A DNA stretch of 64,000 nucleotides from the NCBI GenBank assembly GCA_963082975.1, contig OY720345.1:26482611-26546610 (forward strand), written 5' to 3'. Numbering within the stretch: the first letter of the stretch is position 1; each line of letters begins with the position of its first letter. Shown piece by piece: positions 43,651 to 54,582 of the stretch. The stretch comes from Labia minor (lineage: Eukaryota; Arthropoda; Insecta; Dermaptera; Spongiphoridae). The notes under the pieces are model-generated. The model was not told where the DNA came from. It did not search any database and saw nothing but the letters and a program-made list of their open reading frames with translations. Both the position numbers and the translations under genes were made by a program.

Positions 43651-43910
43651 AAATAATATACATTTTTATAATAACTGTGTAACAAATACATTAATTATGT
43701 AAATTATAGTTTTATTTGTAAGTACAATTAATAAATAATATCAGTAATTTCTATTTAGTATAAATAACACCTTTAATTATATTTCTTTTTCATTCAGCTT
43801 AAATTTGATATATGAAAATGTCAAGATTTATTTAGTTTTTTTTTATATAATACTTAACTAATTGCTGTTTTATTTTTTTATTTATATTTTTTAAAGATTA
43901 TATAAAAAAT
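43651..43910. other. AT-rich spacer
   Basis: Nothing recognised. Confidence 0.5.
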
Positions 43911-44221
43911 AAGTTGACCTGTGGCCAGGTCCGAACCGACCGACGGTTTGAAGTAAATTAATTTCCAGCTACAGAAACAATTTCAAATAATTTTAATATA
44001 TCTATTAATGTAATAAAAAACAGATATGGATAGAACATAAATATTTTTAATTTTATTTTATTTATAATATATAGCTGAAGTAGCCGGCGTTACCCGGCGT
44101 TACCCGAGGCTGTGACGTCATGAAGGGCTGGGTGACGTCATATAATTTTAAATTAAGAAAAACATAATGAAGATGATTTTTCACGAGGATAAAACCAATA
44201 CATTCGTGGTGATATGTAAAA
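43911..44221 (+). repeat. family A repeat, 5' half (A3)
   Basis: Starts AAGTTGACCTGTGGCCAGG like the full copies and runs past the GTGACGTCAT segment. A short GGCGTTACCC duplication (44090-44107) is private to this copy. It stops just before a family B fragment, so the 3' half is missing. Confidence 0.9.
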
Positions 44222-44306
44222 AATATTTATTAAACCAGCGCATGTTTAGCTCTTTGTTGATGGCACCACGTCACGTATTGGCGCGTGAGATTTGCAGTGT
44301 TAAAAA
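44222..44306 (+). repeat. family B repeat, internal fragment (B2)
   Basis: Matches the middle of family B (ATTTATTAAACCAGCGC, TTGATGGCACCACGTCACG, TTTGCAGTGTTAAAAA). It joins A3 directly on the left and the inverted-duplication arm on the right. Confidence 0.85.
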
Positions 44307-45240
44307 GCAAAATGTGCAGCATCGTACACGTGGCGGAAGTGAAACTTCTTACAATCTAGAGCAGAGGTTCTTAAACTGTGGTCCGCGGACCCCTGGGGGT
44401 CCGCAAAGCCATCGTACAGGTGCACGAGAAAATGATGAGTCGGTTAAAACTTTATTTAATATAAAAGAAGCGATGGCATGGCTTTGTGAGGAAACAGAGA
44501 TCAAATACCCATTCAACGAAATGTGCAAGAAAACTATTGCTACCGTTTCCATCTTCATATTTAGCAGAATTTTCTTTCTTCAATATTATAATTTCTAATA
44601 AAATGTGTTCTACAATATGCAAAAAAATCGTTATTCACCAATCACTGTTAGAAATATTCATCATATATCCTTGTTCTTATGAGATCGTAAGCCAGAAATT
44701 ATATATATATAACTAATAAAATGACGTAAAGTACCTAAAGTTGGAATGGGGTCCGTCAAAAAAAATTTTTTCAAGTGGGGGTTCGCAGAGTACATAAGAT
44801 TAAGAACCTCTGATCTAGAGAATAAGATAAATTTTAGTTGAGAGTGTGAGTGAGAGAGAAATAGAGAAAAATAAAGGGATCATTTCGAAAGACATATAAC
44901 AGTATAAAATTTTCGTAACAAATATTCGCTTTATTATTATTATTATCTACTCTATCATCATATCTACATTGCCTGTACTATTGTCGGTTGGTGCTTCAAT
45001 TGGTAATACTGATATTAATGGCTTGTGATAACTAAAATAAGATATATATGTTCGTGATTCGATATTTTCTATATAACGTGTAAAAACAGCATCTATTGTA
45101 GTTCCAGATTTTGTTGTTGATTCCTTGGGATCGTTATTTATAAGCAGACCAAATGTTTCTTGAAGAAAGTTGATGAACGGCAACGAATCATCAGATCCAA
45201 AATTTACATTAAAATCTCCCCCGAGAATTAGAGGGATTTT
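44301..45240. repeat. left arm of a large inverted duplication
   Basis: Excluding the hAT insert, about 480 bases here are the near-identical inverse of 45475-45780 plus 46397-46576. Shared landmarks include CAAAATGTGCAGCATCGTAC, GGAAGTGAAACTTCTTA, AAGGGATCATTTCG and the endonuclease fragment. The two arms differ at only a few positions. Confidence 0.95.
44362..44812. mobile_element. hAT-type element (451 bp) with TSD ATCTAGAG
   Basis: Ends CAGAGGTTCTTAAAC and, inverted, TTAAGAACCTCTG are essentially perfect. Perfect 8-bp repeats ATCTAGAG lie at 44354-44361 and 44813-44820. The opposite arm of the inverted duplication (46500-46545) carries the uninterrupted site with a single copy of TCTAGA, which confirms the insertion and its limits. 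Inside, frames of up to 143 codons are open, but no transposase domain is recognised. Confidence 0.97.
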
Positions 45241-45336
45241 ATCTTCGCCTCGTTCAAGTGCATTAGCACCTGTGTGGCTATAAACCAGTAGTGAACGGTG
45301 TATGAAATAAATAATATCGTCTAAATTTTGGTCGTT
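44947..45336 (-). pseudogene. endonuclease (EEP) fragment, Helentron-like, left copy
   Basis: An open minus-strand frame of 129 residues is the C-terminal half of an endonuclease/exonuclease/phosphatase-fold nuclease. Visible in order are a FIHRSLLVYSHTGAN stretch, the catalytic GGDFN motif, a TTKSGTTIDAVFTRY motif and, near the end, SYFSYHKPLIS, where the usual final SDH-type motif is expected. The frame ends at TAG 44947-44949. In my reading it most resembles the endonuclease domain attached to Helentron-type Helitrons, but Rep and helicase domains are absent from the window. The N-terminal half is missing, so it is a fragment. Confidence 0.75.
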
Positions 45337-45474
45337 ATTTTTCTATTTATTAAGGATCTCTATTAAAAAATTGTAATTAACCTTATCATATGTCAAATAT
45401 TATAGCTAAGTTTTTTTGAATTTTTTAAAATTTTTTATATAATTAATCTCAAATTAAATATTTTTTAATATTAA
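45241..45474. other. spacer of the inverted duplication
   Basis: The left part continues the endonuclease frame of the left copy to about 45336; the rest is AT-rich. It forms the loop between the two arms. Confidence 0.8.
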
Positions 45475-45477
45475 AAA

Positions 45478-45768
45478 ATCCCTCTAATTCTCGGGGGAGA
45501 TTTTAATGTAAATTTTGGATCTGATGATTCGTTGCCGTTGATCAACTTTCTTCGAGAAACATTTGGTCTGCTTATAAATAACGATCCCAAGGAATCAACA
45601 ACAAAATCTGGAACTACAATAGATGCTGTTTTTACACGTTATATAGAAAATATCGAATCACGAACATATATATCTTATTTTAGTTATCACAAGCCATTAA
45701 TATCAGTATTACCAATTGAAGCACCAACCGACAATAGTACAGGCAATGTAGATATGATGATAGAGTAG
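45478..45768 (+). pseudogene. endonuclease (EEP) fragment, Helentron-like, right copy
   Basis: The same nuclease fragment as 44947-45336 but shorter (96 residues), on the opposite strand, starting just before the GGDFN motif. Over the shared part it differs from the left copy by about two residues (a Leu for Phe and an Arg for Gln near the start). It ends at the same TAG. Confidence 0.75.
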
Positions 45769-45779
45769 ATAATAATAAT

Positions 45780-46396
45780 AAGTTGACCTGTGGCCAGGTC
45801 CGAACCGACCGACGGTTTGAAATAAATTAATTTCCAGCTACAGAAACAATTTCAAATAATTTTCATATATCTATTAATGTAATAAAAAACAGATATGGAT
45901 ACATAAATAATAAATATAAACATTTTTAATTTTATTTTATTTATAATATATATGCAAGACCAGGCTGTGACGTCATGAATGGCTGGATGACGTCATATAA
46001 TTTTAAATCAAGAAAAAACTAATAAATATGATTTTTCTCGAGGATAAAACCAATACAAAGTGCATGATTCGTGGTGATATATAAAAAAATCTCCTTTGGT
46101 GTGAAAATAACCCTTTCTTTCCTATCGTCGGTCGCTAATACTACCACTTCCGGTTTCCGGAATTGCACCAAAAGTTGATCAATTCATCCCACTGATGCAT
46201 TAAGTAAATATACCAAATTTCATCAAAATCGGTTGAGCCGTTCAGGCTGTACACATCTATACGGACGGACGGACAGACATCATGCTAAAAATACTTTTTT
46301 CTGTTTAGAAAATGCATGATTCGTGGAGATATGTAAAAATCTCCACATGTGAAATTTGGTGTGAAAACAATACCTGCCTTACTATCGTCGGTCGGT
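45780..46396 (+). mobile_element. family A repeat, full-length copy (A4)
   Basis: Inserted into an (AAT)n stretch of the right arm. Comparing with the left arm (CGCTTTATTATTATTATTAT) gives the empty site and sets the ends at AAGTTGACCTG and GTCGGTCGGT, with at most a 3-base duplication that cannot be told from the (AAT)n repeat. Contains the internal direct repeats and (CGGA)3 array. Confidence 0.95.
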
Positions 46397-46570
46397 AATA
46401 ATAAAGCGAATATTTGTTACGAAAATTTTATACTGTTATATGTCTTTCGAAATGATCCCTTTATTTTTCTCTATTTCTCTCTCACTCACACTCTCAACTA
46501 AAATTTCTCTTATTCTCTAGATTCTAAGAAGTTTCACTTCCGCCACGTGTACGATGCTGCACATTTTGCT

Positions 46571-47118
46571 TTTTATTCATAAAACTAACTTATACTTACA
46601 TCTCAAAAACAGCCTTTCTGGGAAATTGCAAAATGTGTTTATTTTTTTATATAAATAATGATCGTGCAAATTACACTAAAAATTAAAAAAATTATTAGCT
46701 ATAAGAATATAATAAGTATGAAAATATACTTTGAATTTATTTTGAATAAGATATTCTTTATCATTTTAAATGAATGTTTTAATATCATTTTAAATGAATG
46801 TTTTAATATCATTTTAAATGAATGTTTTAAATCATTTTAATAAATGTTTTAAATCATTTTAAATAAATGATTTAATATCATTTTAAATGAATATTAATTT
46901 ATATAATAAATATATTTCGTAATTTGATTCTAAAATATTATTAATTTCGTAATTTGATTCCAAAATATTATTAAAATAAATATTTTTTATTCATAAAACT
47001 AACTTATACTTACATCTCAAAAACAGCCTTTCTGGGAAATTGCAAAATGTGTTTATTTTTTTATATAAATAATGATCATGCAAATTACACTAAAAATTAA
47101 AAAAATTATTAGCTATAA
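46571..47118. repeat. nested direct and 24-bp tandem repeats
   Basis: A 134-base segment (46571-46704) recurs at 46985-47118 almost unchanged. Between them, six units of about 24 bases (ATCATTTTAAATGAATGTTT, starts 46760, 46784, 46808, 46831, 46853, 46877) form a tandem array, followed by a doubled TTTCGTAATTTGATTC. The array gives a spurious repetitive open frame. Confidence 0.93.
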
Positions 47119-47157
47119 TAAACTATTATTGGCTATAAATTAATTATAATCAATTAA

Positions 47158-47267
47158 ATTAATAAAAATAATTTAAAGATACAACTCGTTGAGAAATGAA
47201 CTTATAATTAACATTAATAAAAATAATTTAAAGTTACAACTCGTTGAGAAATGAACTTATAATTAAC
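47158..47267. repeat. 2 x 55-bp tandem repeat
   Basis: Units at 47158 and 47213 share ATTAATAAAAATAATTTAAA and ACAACTCGTTGAGAAATG with one base difference. Confidence 0.95.
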
Positions 47268-47934
47268 ATTTCCTTTAAAACTGTTTAAAACCCCAGAGTG
47301 GACGCTGACAATTTGGGTTTTTCCTGGTAAGACTGTCCCCCCCCTGGTTTTTCCCAATAACAAAGTGAAAGAAAATTCCCTTATGTTGCCTCCCCTTCCG
47401 ACCCCCTAAGAGGGGTTATTTTAAAGGAACAATCGGAAAATAATTTTAAATGAATGAATAAATGAAAATTCAAATTTTATATATAGTTTTTTATATATGT
47501 TTATTTATTCACAAAAAATTAATTAAATTGTAATTTAAATTCTTATAGTTTTATTAAATAAATCATTTTTAGTTATAATTTTATATAAGCATTTTTTAAT
47601 TGAACCTATTCAATCTTGTCATTCCCTAATCAGCATACGCGGTTTCAATAACCCTTTTAATTATTCTAAATTCAATCTTTAATTAAATCTAATTTAACAC
47701 ACAACAATTCCGTCTCATTATTGTAATACAAAGTTAGAAATATTAAGTTAATATAATTAATATTATTTATTTATTAATACCAATTAATAATATTAATTAC
47801 TTATAAATAATTCATAATAATAATAAATTGTGATACCAACTTATAGGAATATTAAAATAATATAATTATTATTTTACATATATATGAATATAATATAAAT
47901 ATTTTTAATTTTATTTTAAGAATAGATATATATC
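47268..47934. other. spacer with a C-rich patch
   Basis: 47290-47430 is less AT-rich and has C-runs and CCCTAAGAGGGG. The rest is A/T-rich. No gene recognised. Confidence 0.5.
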
Positions 47935-48022
47935 TAAAAGGCGGTAACTGTGAGGTCACATACTAATTTTTATTCTTTGACCCAGTAGAGGCTGAGAAAT
48001 ATTATTCCGCGTCAACGTACTA

Positions 48023-48036
48023 GCGCGCATGCGCGC
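48023..48036. promoter_or_regulatory. NRF-1/EWG-type palindrome
   Basis: GCGCGCATGCGCGC is a perfect 14-base palindrome that contains the NRF-1 (Drosophila erect wing) consensus YGCGCAYGCGCR. It sits in a small CpG-rich patch (47990-48065). No transcript start was demonstrated. Confidence 0.45.
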
Positions 48037-48069
48037 CATGGACTTTGGACCTAGCGAGTGGGTATTAGA

Positions 48070-48200
48070 ACGAAAGACAGCACAAAAGGAAGACGCAGAT
48101 AGCCTCTTTCTCAAGAACGAAACACCGCACAAAAGGAAGACGCAGATAGCCTCTTTCTCAAGAACGAAAGACCGCACAAAAGGGAGACGGAGATAGAGGC
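48070..48200. repeat. ~2.8 x 47-bp tandem repeat, then 2 x 31-bp repeat
   Basis: Units start at 48070, 48117 and 48164 (ACGAAAGACAGCACAAAAGG). Just downstream CTCTCTTGCGTTACGAAATT occurs twice, 31 bases apart (48237, 48268). Confidence 0.93.
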
Positions 48201-48351
48201 TATCTCATTCTCACTCGTTATATCTATATCTTTTTTCTCTCTTGCGTTACGAAATTTCAATTTTTTTCTCTCTTGCGTTACGAAATTTCAATTTTTCAAT
48301 TCACTCTCCATTCTCAACCAAATGTCAGGACGCCGCTAAAGAAGTTTCACT

Positions 48352-48678
48352 TCAAAAATCTCCGCATATGAAATTTGGTGTGAAAATAACCATTCCCTTC
48401 CTATCGTCGATCGCTAATACTACCACTTCCGGTTTCCGGATTTGCACCAAAAGTTGATCAATTCATCCCACTGATGCATTAAGTAAATATACCTAATTTC
48501 ATCAAAATCGGTTGAGCCGTTCAGGCTGTACACATCTATACGGACGGACGGACGGACAGACATCATGCTAAAAATACTTTTTTCTGTTAAGAAAATGCAT
48601 GATTCCTGGAGATATGTAAAATTTCCACATGTGAAATTTGGTGTGAAAACAATACCTCCCTTACTATCGTCGGTCGGT
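48352..48678 (+). repeat. family A repeat, 3' half (A5)
   Basis: Starts inside family A (ATGAAATTTGGTGTGAAAAT) and runs to the GTCGGTCGGT end. It is joined on the left to AGAAGTTTCACTTC, a sequence also present in the inverted-duplication arms. Confidence 0.9.
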
Positions 48679-49486
48679 AAAAAGGTTGAATTAAATATTT
48701 TCTTAAAAAATGAATGAATTAATATTAAACAATCACTTATGCATATACCAATCTTTATTATATTATTAGCTTAAGAGTCACAATTTTTATATTTAGTAAA
48801 AAGAAAGAGTGAGTAATTAATAAATAAAAAAACGAGAAGAAAAAAACCCTTACTGAATTTCATTACAAACCACTTGTATTTCACTTAAGCACACTTGATA
48901 ATCAAATGTGAATAAGCTGAAGTTGATTTGTCTTTTAGATTCATCCATCGTGTGTTCCACGATTTATTTTTTTAATATTTTCTTTAGATCTTTATTAATT
49001 AAATTCTTAGAAATTTAATATTTCATAATTAATTATTTTATTTTACTTGCAATGTCAAATATGATCATACAATTTATCAAGTAATGAAAAAAAAATATTC
49101 TATGAAAAAAAATGTGACATATTTATTTTTAGATAAAATATTTTTTTGTGAATAAAAAAAGTAGTGAATTAAAATTTTAAAGAAAATATTACGCCATCGT
49201 GCACTTTTGTTTCAAAAACATGATAAGTTTGAAGAGTAGTGCAGAGTAAAACACCCACGCTTGGCCCAATAACAAGAGATTCTAAAATTGAAATATGTAT
49301 CTCCAATCTAATCACTTTTTGGCAATTATTTTTCTTTTAATAAATCTTTGAACAAAACAAAAAGAAAAATAAAATAAAAATGAATCTACTAAACCTAAAT
49401 AATGTTATTTTAATAAAATAAAATAATATTATTAGGTTCTAGAGCCAAATGATGTAAAATTCAATTAATTAATGACAATTTAATAA
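48679..49486. other. AT-rich stretch
   Basis: No gene recognised. Confidence 0.5.
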
Positions 49487-50015
49487 AAAATCTGGAATGT
49501 CTCCACTCGACTATCTCGCAAATTATTGAATTGGATTAAATAACATATATTATATTTAAATTATATTTAATTAATTATAAATTATAAATTAAAATTAATA
49601 AATAATATTTATTAATTCAGCGCGTTTGGCTCTTTGTTGATGGCACTACGGCTGAAATTCTATATATAGCAGTTTTATACAATTTTTAATCATGTGAAAA
49701 ACTATCAAACATATATCTTTATTTTTAGGGTCAGTTTAGAGGAAAAAAAATGAAAACGTGGTAGGTAATGACCCTCTTCCGAATGAGCTAAATTACTCAA
49801 AAGTTGATAAAAAACTACGAATTTCAAATAATATCCGTGTACCAAATTTCATTATTCTAGCTCAAACTGTTTTTGCGTAATCTTGCCTACATACACACAT
49901 ACACACACACATTTTTCTCAACCTTAGTGAAAATGATTCAGGCACCTTCAAAACATATAAAAACATCAAAATCTCGACATCGTGATCGCAATAATATATC
50001 TGGCGAGATATTAAA
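49487..50015 (+). mobile_element. family B repeat, internally deleted copy (B3)
   Basis: Begins CTGGAATGTCTCCACTCGAC and ends TCTGGCGAGATATTAAA. The CACGTGCTGGCGCGTGATTT part found in B4 and B5 is deleted. Near its end is a CA-rich run followed by CCTTAGTGAAAATGATTCAG. Confidence 0.9.
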
Positions 50016-50048
50016 ATTTAATATTTATTTTTATTAATTGTTTATTTT

Positions 50049-50680
50049 TACCGACCGACGATAGTAAGGGAGGTATTGTTTTCACACCAAATTTCACATG
50101 TGGAGATTTTTACATATCTCCACGAATCATGCATTTTCTTAACAGAAAAAAGTATTTTTAGCATGATGTCTGTCCGTCCGTCCGTCCGTCCGTCTGTCCG
50201 TATAGATGTGTACAGCCTGAACGGCCCAACCGATTTTGATGAAATTTGGTATATTTACTTAATGCATCAGTGGGATGAATTGATCAACTTTTGGTGCAAA
50301 TCCGGAAACCGTAAGTGGTAGTATTAGCGATCGACGATAGGAAGGGAAGGGTTATTTTCACATCAAATTTCACATGAGGAGTTTTTTTTATATATCATCA
50401 CGAATCATGCACTTTGTATTATCCTCGGGAAAATCATATTTATTAGTTTTTTCTTGATTTAAAATTATATGACGTCATCCAGCCATTCATGACGTCACAG
50501 CCTGGTCTTGCATATATATTATAAATAAAATTAAAAATGTTTATATTTATTATTTATGTATCCATATCTGTTTTTTATTACATTAATAGATATATTAAAA
50601 TTATTTGAAATTGTTTCTGTAGCTGCTAATTAATTTACTTCAAACCGTCGGTCGGTTCGGACCTGGCCACAGCTCAACTT
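50049..50680 (-). mobile_element. family A repeat, full-length copy (A6)
   Basis: Reverse orientation, uninterrupted; used as reference for the split copy A1. Contains a longer tetranucleotide array (TCCGTCCGTCCGTCCG at about 50172). It lies about 34 bases after family B copy B3. Confidence 0.93.
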
Positions 50681-51222
50681 ATTTATAGGTATTTTTAAAA
50701 ATAATTTATATTTTTATTCTATGTAATTAAGGGGAGTAATTCAGATTTTAAAACATACAATTTTATATTCAATTAGTGTAATTTCTATTTTAGATGGATT
50801 TCATGTTAAAGATGGGAGGTTTAGTATAATTTATGTCAAACTAACCAAAGTTATGTCTATATATAATTCAATGAAAACAATAAGTATTCTAATATAACTT
50901 TTATGAGAATTTAAAAATTCATAATGTTTTTTTATATAATTAATTATATGAATAGATATTATGGTTATAAAAAAAAAAACATTTTGAAAATTTCTTTAAT
51001 TCAATTTAATCTAAAAAAAAAAGTCATAGAAATAATATTGTTTTCTAGGAAAAAAAAAAATTTGTGTTAAATGGGGGACAATTATAAAACTTTGCCCCGA
51101 GCCTGGGAAAAGTTAATTACGGCATTGTGTATTCGGTTTTAATGGAAAAATTCTCATTAGTTTTTTTTTATACTTTATCAAACAAGTATCAAACGACATC
51201 TATATATATGTACTCATAGGTA

Positions 51223-51260
<38 letters not shown>

Positions 51261-51829
51261 TATGTATGTGGACGTGAATATAAAAGACAAAATCATCCCC
51301 TTTTATACATTATATATATATTAATAAATTAAATGAAAATTAAAATTAGATTATTTAAAAATTATTAAAATATAAAGTTTCTATATTTGTTTAACGGAAT
51401 ATATTAAATATATTTTAAGTATTTAATAGGTCATCAAAACCAGAAAATATGCCATTATTCATTTTATATAACATTTTCATTTAAATAATATTATATACCT
51501 ATATATTTAATTGCATTTAAAAATATTTCTCTCTTCTTGTTATTATACTATTTTTTTATTACTCTAAAGTTAATATGAATGAAATAAATAAATAAATAAA
51601 TAAAATAAGTTTTATCTCATTAAATGTCACTCTGGATTTAATTTTGTTTGTTTTGCTTTACGTTTGTGTTAAAAATTAGCAGCGATTTATCTATTTTTTT
51701 TTTAAACAGATGTTGAAATTGACTTAAAAAAATAAACATTCTATAATTTCCATGTTATATAGATATCTTTATTTATTTATTAATAATTCTGATCGAAAGT
51801 ATTTCAGATTTCAAAAGATCTTATTTGCA
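50681..51829. other. AT-rich stretch with (TA)n
   Basis: A (TA)n tract at 51229-51256; otherwise nothing recognised. Confidence 0.5.
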
Positions 51830-51879
51830 CGAGGGTAGGTCAATAAGTCTGTGACTTTTTGAATTCCCCGTCTCTTAAC
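51830..51879 (+). mobile_element. left end of a mariner-like element
   Basis: CGAGGGTAGGTCAATAAGTC and GTGACTTTTTGAATT match the ends at 17466, 33307 and 40494. It breaks off at TTAA, where GGCACCA-cgt-TGGTGCC, a perfect hairpin, follows within 35 bases; that may be the end of a piggyBac-like insertion. Confidence 0.75.
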
Positions 51880-52293
51880 ACTTTGAAGATAAGTGGCACC
51901 ACGTTGGTGCCATAGGAAACCCAAACTTTAGTGGCCGGTGACAACGCAAATAATCTTGATATTTATGTGACATTTTTTTAAGAGACTATAGAGTATATGT
52001 ATAGAAATAGTGGTGTGTGTGTTATAATATTTAATTTATTTAATCTATTCGACTAATAAACTGGTTGTTCACGTGGACGTGAATTTTAAAATTGAATATA
52101 TAAATAAATAATTATTTTCGAATAATTGCGCTATTGATGGAGTATGTTCATAGTGTCGGACTCCCATTTCAGGAATTTTTTAAATTTTATAAGTTGGCAA
52201 TGGGCTCTAGTCACTTTGGGAAAACCCAATGTTTATGAAACACCCAGCCTCAATCGGGCACTTGCTTTGTGTCGTGTATCCATTGCTCTTTCT
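51880..52293. other. mixed spacer
   Basis: Contains the GGCACCACGTTGGTGCC hairpin near 51895 and a patch at 52140-52290 of balanced composition. No gene recognised. Confidence 0.4.
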
Positions 52294-52512
52294 TTTTACT
52301 ATCTCACCAGAGAGAGTATTGCGATCACGAAAATTTTCAATGTCGAGATTTTGATGTTTTTATACGTTTTGAAGGTCCCTGAGTCATTTTCACTAAGGTT
52401 GAGACAAATATCTCTGTGTGTGTGTATGTAGACAAGATTACCCAAATACGGTTTGAGCTAAAATAATGATATTTGGTAGACATGACACAGGCATTATTTT
52501 GAATTGTTGTAA
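52294..52512 (-). repeat. family B repeat, 3' fragment (B6)
   Basis: Reverse copy of the last ~220 bases of family B: ACTATCTCACCAGAGA, CACGAAAATTTTCAATGTCG, AGTCATTTTCACTAAGGTTG, then GTGTGTG. Confidence 0.88.
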
Positions 52513-53981
52513 TGACGATTTAGAAGGTTTACTTGGACCAAATGTATTTCCTAAAAATACAGATAAGAGATGATTAAATTCATTGCTAAGTAAACAATAA
52601 AATATCAAGAACAAAATTCCCATAAATTCAAAATTTACAAAAAAAAACTGCTAAATGGAATGATGTCACTATACTCGAACTCAAAAAGTGGTTTGCTCTA
52701 GTAATTTTGATGGACCTGACAAAAAAGGATAAAAGATTATTGGTCCAAAAACCTTTTGATTAAAACTCCAATATTTTGTAAAACCATGATCCGTAATAGA
52801 TTTATTTAAATATTAGCATTTATACATTTTTGTGATAATAAAATGATCAGGACAATGCTAGCCGACTCATAATAAACATAATAAACTATTTTTCAAAAAA
52901 ATTTCAAGAAAATTTCTGTTAATTTAAGTACTGATTATTTTTTTTATATTTTTTTTTATTACTTCCCTAATGCTTGACTTAAATTTATTTAAACTTAAGT
53001 AATAGTAATTTAATTTGATCTATTAAAAAATATATTTAAATTTTACAATAACGCATTTAACAATAATTTTCGTTCTCTCTAATTAATTTCAAACTTCCAT
53101 TTAAATTATGATTGCCTCTATGATATACTATAATATTTCGAGTTTTGAATGAATCGCCTTTTAGGTCAGTCGATATCATAAAGGCCAATCATTTTGAAAT
53201 ACACTTTACCACTAGATTAGTTGATAATTGAGCTTTATCTTAAGACCCTTCTCAATCTCATAAAGTGAGAGAAGGGATATAATATTATGTCTAATATCCA
53301 GCCAAAACACTTACATTTATTTATTTTCTAATTAAATTCATTTTTGTTTTAAATAATTAAAATTCGCTAAAAAATAATTGTTATTGTAAAAACTACTAAT
53401 AAATGTAGGAAAGTTCGATACTTTATAAAAAGTTATGTAGGACTAAAGCTTAATTTTGTTGAGGAAACAAAATTTTTTTAAATAATAAATTTTCTTATAA
53501 ATACAAATTCCATAACAATCAGAATAAATATACTTAATTTTTTTTTAATATTCTTGGATATATTTTTATCATTCATTTGCAGAAATGACTTCTTTCATTC
53601 ATTTTATTTTTAATCTATCAAATAAATATTTTCATATTTTTTAAATAAATATACAACACGGTTGAAAGCATTTTATTTCATTCATATTATATAATCTGTT
53701 TTTGTGTTTTCAACTTTTTCTAAAAATAATTCACAAAGATTATTTAAATATTAAAATAAAAGAGAACATTTTTCACTGAAATATTTTTATTAAAAAAGAA
53801 AAATGGTGTCTTAAATTATAATGGATCAATTTTTTAAATCTGTTCACACTTAGAAATTCTATTTAATTTATTATTTTAAATATAATTTTATGAGAACGAA
53901 TAAAACAAGATGATTTTAAAAGAAATGTTAATGGAAGCAAATGAATAACGTAGATCATTTCTTTTTTTTTTTTTAAATAAG
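52513..53981. other. AT-rich stretch
   Basis: No gene or family recognised; a patch around 53160-53280 is slightly more complex. Confidence 0.5.
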
Positions 53982-54582
53982 CTGGAGTCTCTCCACTCGA
54001 CTATCTCGCAATTTGAATTGGATTAAATAACATAATATATAATATTTAAATTAAATTGAATTAATTATAAATTATAAATTAAAATCAATAAATAATATTT
54101 ATTAAAGCAGCGCGTGTTTGCCTCTTTTTTGATGGCACCACGTCACGTGCTGGCGCGTGATTTGCAGTGTTACAAAATTAATTCCGGTACTTTCAGCGAT
54201 TCAATCTAGCTGAAATTCTATATATAACAGTTTTATACAATTTTTAATCATGTGAAAAATTATCAAACATATATCTTTATTTTTACGGTCAGTTTAGAGG
54301 GAAAAAATTGAAAACGTGGTAGGTAATGGTCCTCTTCCTGTTGAGCTACATTTCTCAAAAGTTGATAAAAAACTACGAATTTTAAATAATGCCCGTATAC
54401 CAAATTTCATGATTCTAGCTCAAACCGTTTTTTCGTAATCTTGTCTACACACATACACACACACAGCCATTTTTCTCAACCTTAGTGAAAATGATTCAGG
54501 GACATTTAAAACGTATAAAAACATCAAAATGTCGACATCGAAAATTTTCGTGATCGCAATACTATCTCTGGCGAGATAGTAA
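53982..54582 (+). mobile_element. family B repeat, full-length copy (B4)
   Basis: The most complete copy (about 600 bases). It starts CTGGAGTCTCTCCACTCGAC-TATCTCGC and ends CTCTGGCGAGATAGTAAAA, so TACTATCTCGC occurs inverted at both ends. The start has a small hairpin (TGGAG...CTCCA). Internal landmarks are CACCACGTCACGTGCTGGCG and a CA-rich run. Non-coding; class unknown. Confidence 0.92.

Larger units (their letters stand above)
45475..46576. repeat. right arm of the inverted duplication
   Basis: The inverse of the left arm, in two parts (45475-45779 and 46397-46576) separated by the family A element A4. It lacks the hAT insert. Confidence 0.95.

Noticed and set aside
44167..44598. 143-codon frame spanning A3, B2 and the hAT element
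   Set aside because: It runs across three unrelated repeat junctions, so it cannot be an ancestral gene. A short part within the hAT element is undetermined.
46760..46890. Repetitive 60-codon frame (46658-46840) as a repeat protein
   Set aside because: It follows the 24-bp tandem array; other frames are equally explained by the repeat.
50076..50321. 81-codon frame in family A with a PSVRPSVR stretch
   Set aside because: It arises from the (CCGT)n array and the widespread repeat box; other copies do not keep the frame.
52144..52431. 95-codon frame near family B fragment
   Set aside because: Half of it lies in the reversed family B copy; the same sequence elsewhere is not open.
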